Below, piece by piece: positions 6,633 to 10,566 of a stretch of DNA of 10,566 nucleotides. The stretch comes from Ruminiclostridium sp. Lineage in GTDB: Bacteria; Bacillota; Clostridia; DSM-8532. The first letter of the stretch is position 1. Each line of letters starts with the position of its first letter. The notes beneath the pieces were generated by a model that worked only from the letters and a program-made list of their open reading frames with translations, had not been told where the DNA came from and ran no database searches. A program made the position numbers and the translations under genes. Location: contig DOHN01000191.1 of assembly GCA_003535195.1 (NCBI GenBank), forward strand, positions 1 through 10,566. Reading direction: 5' to 3'.

Positions 6633-8157
6633 TGTCATCAACTAGAACGGTTTCGTCCAGACCCAAATCCCCCAGCAAGCGCAGGTAAATATCAACGTTG
6701 CCGTCCTTGTCCACTTCAATTTTCTGAATAACCTGTTTCAGCTGGGCGTTGGTAAGCTGCCGCACATCAGTAATACTCTCAATGGTGTCAAAGGTTTTCT
6801 TAATAATATCCTCCAGCTGCTCACCCTTGTCAATGTTAAAGGAAACCAGCTTCAAATCATTCTCAAGGCGGGCAATCTCATCTTTCATGCCGCCGATCCG
6901 ATCATTCAGCTCCTGCCGGGTAATCAGATCATCGGCGTACATATCCATGTACTTTTGGCGAGTCTTGCCCAGCTTTGAAAGACGCTGGCGCAGCTCCTTT
7001 TCATACTCTACATTGTCGCTCTTGGCCTTATAGAGCCGGTTAAACTCCCCCACGACATAGGAAATGATATTCTTTTTCCCTTTCAGCACACCGGCGAAAT
7101 AGTCTTGCAGCGCAGCAATCAGCTCGTCCTCGTCTACGGTGGTACGGTTTGGACAGGAATCTGCCCCTTGCCCATTATGGCCGCTGCATACCCACCGGAC
7201 ATAGGTATTCTTGTAGGTGCGCACGGTACGCCGGAACGACCAGCCGCAGTCCTTGCATTTAATCAGGGTGGAAAACAAATATTTATTGCTTTGCCGCTCC
7301 CGGTCAACCTGAAAAGCTTTACCTCGCTGCTCCATGAGTTGTACGGCCTTTTCGTACTGCTCCGGCTCCACAATCCGCAGATCGGGGCGCTCGGTCACAA
7401 GCCACTCGGTTTCGTCCTTTTCTGCCCGCTGGCCGGTAAGAAAGTCGGTGACTTCCTGTTTTCCGTTAATGATCTTTCCAGTATATAACTCATTGGTAAG
7501 AATACGGCATACAGCGTTCTGTGACCAGATACAATCACGCTTTGTGCGTATTCTTTTTTCATTCAGCATTTTGGCAATTTTAGCGCCGCCATGCCCATCG
7601 TTTAGATACCAGTGATAAATCTGCCGCACAACCTCGGCTTCCTGCTCATTGATGGCCAGATTAAAATAGTCACCGGCCGTTTTGTCATACCCATAAACAA
7701 TATTGGGCACACGGCCTTTTTCGGCGTTGAGCTTTTTACCAAACTTCACACGCTTGGAGGTGTTGGCACTTTCCTCCTGTGCCAGAGCACCGAAGATGGT
7801 TAGTACAAATTCACTGTTGCCCAAAACCGTCATATTGGCCGTCAAAAATGTGGTTTCGATGCCTAGAGCTTTGAGCTTGCGGGTGCTTTGCAGCAGATCC
7901 ACCGTATTGCGGGCAAATCGTGAAATATCCTTGACCACAACCATATCAAAAAGGCCGCTTTCAGCGTCTTTCATCAGCCGCAGAAATTCCTTGCGGTTTT
8001 TTGTCTTTGTGCCGGAAATGCCCTCGTCCGCATATAGGCGCACAAGAGTATGTCCGTTCTTCTGTGTAAACTCGGTGAAGAACCGCTTTTGTGCGTCTAA
8101 GCTGTTGAGCTGATCCTCTTTGTCGGTAGACACCCGGCAATAGGCTGCTATATTCAT
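6553..8157 (-). CDS. Large serine recombinase (integrase/excisionase of the element)
   Basis: A 534-residue site-specific recombinase that cuts and rejoins attachment sites through a covalent serine-DNA link. N-terminal resolvase domain: YCRVST (6-11) with catalytic Ser10 and Arg8, DEGISGT (44-50), and KDISRFARN (76-84) with Arg80 and Arg83. A recombinase domain follows (about 155-260), including GYDKTAG and AKIAKMLNEKRIRTK. A zinc ribbon comes next, with C301, C304, C324 and C335. A coiled-coil region lies at about 371-440. ATG at 8155-8157 has an AGAGG site about eight bases upstream. The last 25 residues, after Asn509, are encoded by spoIIID DNA in another frame, so the native protein is about 509 residues plus whatever tail the circular form supplies. 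It lies at the element edge and faces the spoIIID 3' part, as expected of the enzyme that made this insertion. Its skin counterpart in B. subtilis is SpoIVCA. Confidence 0.96.
   Translation of the reverse strand: MNIAAYCRVSTDKEDQLNSLDAQKRFFTEFTQKNGHTLVRLYADEGISGTKTKNRKEFLRLMKDAESGLFDMVVVKDISRFARNTVDLLQSTRKLKALGIETTFLTANMTVLGNSEFVLTIFGALAQEESANTSKRVKFGKKLNAEKGRVPNIVYGYDKTAGDYFNLAINEQEAEVVRQIYHWYLNDGHGGAKIAKMLNEKRIRTKRDCIWSQNAVCRILTNELYTGKIINGKQEVTDFLTGQRAEKDETEWLVTERPDLRIVEPEQYEKAVQLMEQRGKAFQVDRERQSNKYLFSTLIKCKDCGWSFRRTVRTYKNTYVRWVCSGHNGQGADSCPNRTTVDEDELIAALQDYFAGVLKGKKNIISYVVGEFNRLYKAKSDNVEYEKELRQRLSKLGKTRQKYMDMYADDLITRQELNDRIGGMKDEIARLENDLKLVSFNIDKGEQLEDIIKKTFDTIESITDVRQLTNAQLKQVIQKIEVDKDGNVDIYLRLLGDLGLDETVLVDDNRSQRCNGETFKAGSVHGGASKKDTG
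6618..6652. other. Element-chromosome junction (attachment site, one end)
   Basis: The boundary is placed where SpoIIID coding homology stops, at about 6632-6633. The 8-mer GAACGGTT (plus strand) spans the boundary at 6626-6633 and recurs inside the element at 6645-6652, 19 bases away. GTTG and CAAC arms (6631-6634 and 6639-6642) form a small inverted repeat at the element edge. The crossover dinucleotide cannot be fixed without the other junction. The position next to the large serine recombinase is typical of such elements. Confidence 0.75.
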
Positions 8158-8172
8158 AGGGCGTTACCTCTC

Positions 8173-8210
8173 ATATAATTCAATACCTGTCTGTTACTAC
8201 TGAATTATAT
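8173..8210. promoter_or_regulatory. Inverted repeat overlapping the recombinase promoter (candidate operator)
   Basis: Perfect 10-bp arms ATATAATTCA (8173-8182) and TGAATTATAT (8201-8210) are separated by 18 bases. The right arm contains the -10 box; the left arm lies in the leader just before the ribosome binding site. Only one arm would be transcribed in full, so a protein-binding site is more likely than an RNA hairpin. The binder is unknown; the element's HTH protein or the recombinase itself are possibilities. Confidence 0.5.
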
Positions 8211-8232
8211 CCTGTATCGTTTCGTTTGGCAA
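8204..8232 (-). promoter_or_regulatory. Sigma-A-like promoter of the recombinase gene
   Basis: The minus strand has -35 TTGCCA (8227-8232) and a perfect -10 TATAAT (8204-8209) spaced by 17 bases. The recombinase ATG lies about 45 bases downstream. The -35 and -10 look vegetative, and I see no convincing sigma-E or sigma-K type boxes here. Confidence 0.7.
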
Positions 8233-8242
8233 GTGGCAGAGC

Positions 8243-8276
8243 AAAAGAAAAGGAGCCATTCACGTTAAATGGCTCC
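8243..8276 (-). terminator. Rho-independent terminator after the small protein gene
   Basis: GGAGCCATT pairs with AATGGCTCC (8252-8260 and 8268-8276) around a 7-base loop, followed on the minus strand by TTTTCTTTT (8251-8243). It overlaps the stop codon of the small upstream gene, and it isolates that gene from the recombinase promoter. Confidence 0.9.
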
Positions 8277-8460
8277 CAGTTGTTTCCAACTCGTCAGGGT
8301 AGGTAAAGGGCGGTGCAGCCGCAGAAATCTCTGCTGCGGTCTGCATAGCCTGTTCCACCTTTTCCTGATTGGCTTCTATAAAGATTTTCAATATGTAGTC
8401 GGCGGTTGCTTCCGCCGTGTTGGGGTTGTGAAAACGAAAATTCAGTTTTGATTTTGCCAC
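8260..8460 (-). CDS. Small protein of unknown function upstream of the recombinase
   Basis: A 66-residue protein with the core KSKLNFRFHNPNTAEATADY followed by ILKIFIEANQEKVEQAMQ, then a Pro/Ala-rich acidic tail. It has no membrane segment or cysteine. Small proteins of this size commonly sit beside recombinases in Firmicutes conjugative elements. A resemblance to the transposon-encoded TnpW type is possible, but I do not recognise it firmly. GTG at 8458-8460 is preferred as start: a strong AAAGGAGG lies about 12 bases upstream, while the TTG nine bases further up sits only three bases from that site. The gene ends inside a strong terminator, so it is a separate unit or the last gene of the trbL operon. 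A role in control of excision can be imagined but is not shown. Confidence 0.65.
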   Translation of the reverse strand: MAKSKLNFRFHNPNTAEATADYILKIFIEANQEKVEQAMQTAAEISAAAPPFTYPDELETTGSHLT

Positions 8461-8654
8461 GGCAGCCAACCACCTCCTTTTTGCTTGTCCTGTCCTTTCA
8501 TTTGTATGCTATTTTCAAAAAGAATAGCACGGGTGTATTTTGTAAGGTATTAGCGGTATTTGCGTTTGCTCCGGCGTTAGCCGATGGGGTTTGGGGCAAT
8601 GCACCAACAAGCAGAAACGGTAAAACCAGCCAGCGGCGGTTTTTCGGTTTCGGT

Positions 8655-8674
8655 GGAAGTGTGTACACACTTCC
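8655..8674. repeat. Perfect 20-bp palindrome
   Basis: GGAAGTGTGTACACACTTCC reads identically on both strands without a spacer. Lack of a loop suggests a dimeric protein site or cruciform rather than a terminator. It lies about 80 bases beyond the trbL-like stop codon. Confidence 0.85.
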
Positions 8675-8691
8675 TTTGCTTGTTATTCCTC

Positions 8692-8714
8692 GTAAACGGC
8701 AAGGTGCCGTTTAC
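8692..8714. repeat. Hairpin with 10-bp stem and 3-base loop
   Basis: GTAAACGGCA (8692-8701) is complementary to TGCCGTTTAC (8705-8714) with loop AGG. It lies 23 bases after the trbL-like stop. No T tract follows on the minus strand, so it is a poor rho-independent terminator for trbL, although it could protect the mRNA 3' end. Confidence 0.7.
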
Positions 8715-8736
8715 TCTTTTACAAAATGCTGGCTGC

Positions 8737-9573
8737 CTACATGGCATTGCAGATAGATTTTGCAAGCCTGCCGGAAGAAAAAACAGCCATCACCAGCACC
8801 AGTGAATAAAGCAGACATTGGAACAAAACGCCGGTTACATCACCACTCGCCAAGCCGCCGTTTGGAATGCTGACGGCCAGCGTCCCAAACATACTCATAG
8901 CAATATAGATTAGTACACCTTGCACACAAACCGCTGCAAAGGATTTAAGAAAATTTTTGCCGATCATCCCCAGTTCACCGCCGCCCAGTGTGGCAACCGG
9001 CACGGCTGCAATTGCGGTATAAATGTAAATTTCCACCATGCGTCCAATGACCACAACCGTAATAAGTAAGGACGAGAACTTAAATGTAATCCATATAATT
9101 GTTACTTGGACACACAAGAACAGCTTCGGAAACATTCCGCTCATGTTTTCTACCGCCGTCCGCAAGGTATCCAGATCAGCCGTTACGGAACCTCCAGGTG
9201 TACCGCCTGAAATGTTGCCAATTATGTTGCTGCTTAATTCAAAGATTGCACCTAAAATTTGTGGGGTCATATCAACGGCCATTTTACAAAGCACAAATTT
9301 TATCATCACCTTAAAGATCATTTCAGCCCCGAATGTCGCACCGGCTCCAGCTCCATCAATGCGAGTACTGGCGTTATACAGCTCCAATGTGAAAATAAGG
9401 GCTAATACAACATAGGCCACCGGCATGGCTGCGCTTTGGCAGATACCCTGCACCCATGAATAAATCGTGCTGTTGAACTGCGCCGGGGTCTGAACCAGCA
9501 AACCGTTATCCCCTCCCATGCTGGTAACGCCGTTCAAAATATCCTCGATTACACCAATTATGTAATCCTCCAT
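8737..9573 (-). CDS. TrbL/VirB6-like conjugation channel membrane protein
   Basis: A 278-residue polytopic membrane protein of the type found in type IV secretion modules of Firmicutes conjugative elements, where TrbL/VirB6 proteins form the inner-membrane channel. Hydrophobic segments are near residues 48-66, 84-112, 150-172, 174-196, 213-235 and 247-266. A Gly/Ser/Thr-rich loop (121-131) follows the second. The motif AIAAVPVATLGG at 188-199 is typical of these channel proteins. ATG at 9571-9573 directly follows the stop codon of the upstream membrane peptide gene, with GGAGG eight bases before it, so the two are translationally coupled. The usual downstream partners PrgI and VirB4 are absent: the next gene is the small recombinase-linked protein. 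The protein itself appears full length. Family call is by topology and context rather than a sharp catalytic motif. Confidence 0.8.
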   Translation of the reverse strand: MEDYIIGVIEDILNGVTSMGGDNGLLVQTPAQFNSTIYSWVQGICQSAAMPVAYVVLALIFTLELYNASTRIDGAGAGATFGAEMIFKVMIKFVLCKMAVDMTPQILGAIFELSSNIIGNISGGTPGGSVTADLDTLRTAVENMSGMFPKLFLCVQVTIIWITFKFSSLLITVVVIGRMVEIYIYTAIAAVPVATLGGGELGMIGKNFLKSFAAVCVQGVLIYIAMSMFGTLAVSIPNGGLASGDVTGVLFQCLLYSLVLVMAVFSSGRLAKSICNAM

Positions 9574-9765
9574 CTACTTTCCTCCCATCAGCTTCTTAAA
9601 CTGAACCACCAGAAATTTAATATCAAGGATTAGGCATACAATCACGCTGGCGGCCAGTCCTAACAGCAGCAAGCCGGGCATGGTTTGTCCGGCAGAAATA
9701 ATGAGCTGCCCTACAACCAGCGGATAAACAAAATAGAATGTTTCTTTTCTGGGTAAAATCCTCAT
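9574..9765 (-). CDS. Small two-helix membrane protein upstream of trbL-like gene
   Basis: A 63-residue peptide with two predicted membrane helices at about 10-28 (FYFVYPLVVGQLIISAG) and 30-52 (PGLLLLGLAASVIVCLI), and a basic C-terminus (KKLMGGK). Small membrane proteins, including the Maff2 family, occur just upstream of trbL in related conjugative modules, but this sequence does not look like Maff2 and I do not recognise it. ATG at 9763-9765 has AAAGGAG eight bases upstream. Its stop codon abuts the trbL-like start, which strongly supports a real gene cotranscribed with it. A structural role in the transfer channel is an inference from position only. Confidence 0.75.
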   Translation of the reverse strand: MRILPRKETFYFVYPLVVGQLIISAGQTMPGLLLLGLAASVIVCLILDIKFLVVQFKKLMGGK

Positions 9766-9796
9766 TTTATTGGCTCCTTTTATCCCTCTCTCCCTC

Positions 9797-9842
9797 CATT
9801 CCGGCTTTGCCGGATAGTACCGGCGGCAAAGCCGCCGGAATG
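9797..9842. repeat. GC-rich double hairpin with mutually complementary arms
   Basis: Two adjacent hairpins, CCGGC-TTT-GCCGG (9801-9813) and CCGGCGGC-AAA-GCCGCCGG (9820-9838), are also complementary to each other. Outer arms CATTCCGG (9797-9804) and CCGGAATG (9835-9842) can close one long hairpin over both. Alternative folding is therefore built in. No T tract follows on either strand. Confidence 0.8.
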
Positions 9843-9897
9843 ATAGAGTGAGTGATTATTAAATAAAATATTATTCTCTTATCATCTTATTAAATAG

Positions 9898-9969
9898 CCT
9901 ACATTTTGAACCGCATACGCTTTGAACCACATTCATTTTGAACCCTATACAAAATGTAGGTGGTTCAAA
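9898..9969. repeat. Iteron-like array: three TTTGAACC repeats at 16-bp period with flanking inverted repeats
   Basis: TTTGAACC occurs at 9905-9912, 9921-9928 and 9937-9944, exactly 16 bases apart, with an inverted copy GGTTCAAA at 9962-9969. A perfect 11-bp inverted repeat, CCTACATTTTG (9898-9908) and CAAAATGTAGG (9950-9960), encloses the direct repeats. The array starts 17 bases beyond the stop of the winged-helix gene, followed by an AT-rich stretch (about 9843-9897). This organisation resembles an iteron origin bound by the neighbouring Rep-type protein. Operator sites for the downstream membrane-protein operon are the alternative. Confidence 0.75.
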
Positions 9970-9985
9970 TCTCTTGAAAGCCGCT

Positions 9986-10354
9986 TTACAGCTGGATTTC
10001 TTGCCCAAGAATTTCACCGGTAATGCCTATATTTTGCAGGGCTGGCGTTATAAAATCAGCCCTGTCCAAAAGCTCGTACTCATAACGATAGCCTGAATGC
10101 GAACGTATGCGATACTGTTTCAAATAACCCGCTTCTTTTAACTCCTGCCACGCACCATCAAACGCCCTCTGCCCTAAACAAGACACTTTGCGCAAGTGAT
10201 TTTTGTAAAGTATAAAATCTGGTATGGTGATGTAGCTTTGTATGATGGCGTACAGACCTCGTGCCTTACATGAAAGCTCCGTGTTTTGCAGGGCTTCATT
10301 TGACACCTGTGTAAAAGGATTTTGCCGCTTTCTAAAACCGCCGTCTGTTCCCAT
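9986..10354 (-). CDS. Short winged-helix protein, N-terminal type of element replication initiators
   Basis: A 122-residue protein beginning GGFRKRQNPFTQVSNEAL, then LSCKARGLYAIIQSYI and a winged-helix-like region to YLKQYRIRSHSGYRYEYELL. This pattern matches the N-terminal DNA-binding domain of replication initiators and DnaD-like proteins in Firmicutes elements. Those proteins are often twice as long or more, with an extra C-terminal domain that is missing here, so this may be a short family member or a truncated one. The start chosen is ATG at 10352-10354 with AAAGGGG eight bases upstream. The ATG at 10388-10390 would add 12 residues read from inside the upstream gene and lacks such a site. 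It starts five bases after the HTH stop, so the two are coupled. The iteron-like array directly downstream supports a DNA-binding replication or regulatory role. Confidence 0.75.
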   Translation of the reverse strand: MGTDGGFRKRQNPFTQVSNEALQNTELSCKARGLYAIIQSYITIPDFILYKNHLRKVSCLGQRAFDGAWQELKEAGYLKQYRIRSHSGYRYEYELLDRADFITPALQNIGITGEILGQEIQL

Positions 10355-10359
10355 GGCAA

Positions 10360-10566
10360 CTACCCCTTTTTTGATTGATCGTTCAGCCATTCCACAAATG
10401 CGGCTTTCGGAATTTTAATTCTGCGGCCTACTCGGACAACTGGAAACCCATTGCTTTTCACCAGTTCATAGGCCGACACCTTACTGATTGCCATGATGGA
10501 AGCAACATCACTGACATTGAGAACCAGCGGCAGTTCATCAAAGGACGTTGCTTCCGTATTTGATTT
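10360..10566 (-). CDS. Excisionase-type helix-turn-helix DNA-binding protein (5' end outside the window)
   Basis: The last 68 codons are visible on the minus strand; the start lies at or beyond the window edge. The core LPLVLNVSDVASIMAISKV, then SAYELVKSNGFPVVRVGRRI and KIPKAAFVEWL, is a MerR-like HTH of the excisionase family type, with the typical wing RVGRRIKIP. Such proteins act as recombination directionality factors or as regulators of replication genes in integrative elements. The TAG stop (10360-10362) is followed five bases later by the start of the winged-helix gene, and the end of this gene supplies that gene's ribosome binding site. The gene is far from the recombinase in the linear map, although the circular form would bring the two ends together. 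Whether it controls excision or replication cannot be told here. Confidence 0.85.
   Translation of the reverse strand, partial: KSNTEATSFDELPLVLNVSDVASIMAISKVSAYELVKSNGFPVVRVGRRIKIPKAAFVEWLNDQSKKG

Larger units (their letters stand above)
8461..8736. other. Structured non-coding stretch between trbL-like gene and the small protein
   Basis: No supportable gene is seen. The stretch contains a perfect 20-bp palindrome (8655-8674), a 10-bp stem hairpin (8692-8714), a small hairpin GCTATT/AATAGC (8508-8513 and 8523-8528) and a short CGGC/GCCG stem near 8571-8582. The density of inverted repeats suggests a regulatory or DNA-processing role such as an origin of transfer, a transcript leader, or a deletion scar between element modules. 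None of these can be shown from sequence alone. Confidence 0.5.
6633..10566. mobile_element. Integrative element inserted in spoIIID (partial, right end outside the window)
   Basis: At least 3.9 kb of element sequence starts at the spoIIID junction. It holds a large serine recombinase at the edge, a TrbL/VirB6-like channel protein, a small membrane peptide, a short winged-helix replication-type protein and an excisionase-type HTH protein, all co-oriented with spoIIID. The gene types are those of Firmicutes integrative conjugative elements. Relaxase, coupling protein, VirB4 and cargo are not seen here and could lie beyond 10566 or be lost. The order recombinase - small protein - trbL - replication module is compact and suggests internal deletion. 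The left boundary is well supported; size and completeness are unknown. Confidence 0.9.

Noticed and set aside
8577..8765. Minus-strand open frame of 62 codons across the palindrome region
   Set aside because: It overlaps the end of the trbL-like gene, has no good ribosome site, and its sequence is shaped by the palindromes. It is better explained as a chance frame through structured non-coding DNA.
6633..10566. CRISPR array, tRNA or rRNA genes, or defence system in the element part
   Set aside because: No spaced long repeats, no cloverleaf-like or rRNA sequence, and no defence-type domains were seen. The only regular repeats are the three 8-mers at 16-bp period.

Overview
The window looks like a chromosomal segment of a flagellated, endospore-forming member of the Clostridia (Firmicutes). 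Evidence: a YyaC-family sporulation protein, the C-terminal part of the sporulation regulator SpoIIID, and the conserved gene order spoIIID - mbl - flgF/flhO-like - flgG/flhP-like. Ribosome binding sites are strong and A/G-rich, and base composition is moderate. Every supported gene is on the minus strand, so transcription runs from high to low coordinates. I cannot place the organism below class level.

Region 1 (1-6632, chromosome). Read in the direction of transcription: the 3' part of spoIIID with its terminator; an MreB/Mbl cytoskeletal gene with its own sigma-A-like promoter; two flagellar rod/hook-family genes (FlgF/FlhO type, then FlgG/FlhP type) preceded by a sigma-D-like promoter; a short FlgJ-type rod-binding protein and a terminator; the RNA-binding accessory protein Tex; and a YyaC-like sporulation protein.

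Region 2 (about 6633-10566, mobile element, right end outside the window). Read in the direction of transcription: a small excisionase-type helix-turn-helix protein (5' end cut by the window); a short winged-helix protein resembling the N-terminal part of element replication initiators; a 220-bp non-coding stretch with three direct repeats at an exact 16-bp period, flanking inverted repeats and a GC-rich double hairpin; a two-helix membrane peptide; a TrbL/VirB6-like conjugation channel protein; a structured non-coding stretch; a small conserved-looking protein; and a large serine recombinase at the element's edge. This resembles a reduced integrative conjugative element. No relaxase, coupling protein or VirB4 is visible.

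The main discovery is the junction. The last 52 codons of spoIIID start abruptly at about 6632, at the recognition helix of the HTH, and directly abut and overlap the recombinase 3' end. The element therefore sits inside spoIIID, with the recombinase next to the 3' half. This layout parallels the skin element in sigK of Bacillus subtilis. It raises two possibilities: precise excision by the recombinase restores spoIIID in the mother cell, or the insertion has inactivated late sporulation control. The 5' half of spoIIID should lie at the other end of the element, outside the window; that is a direct, checkable prediction.
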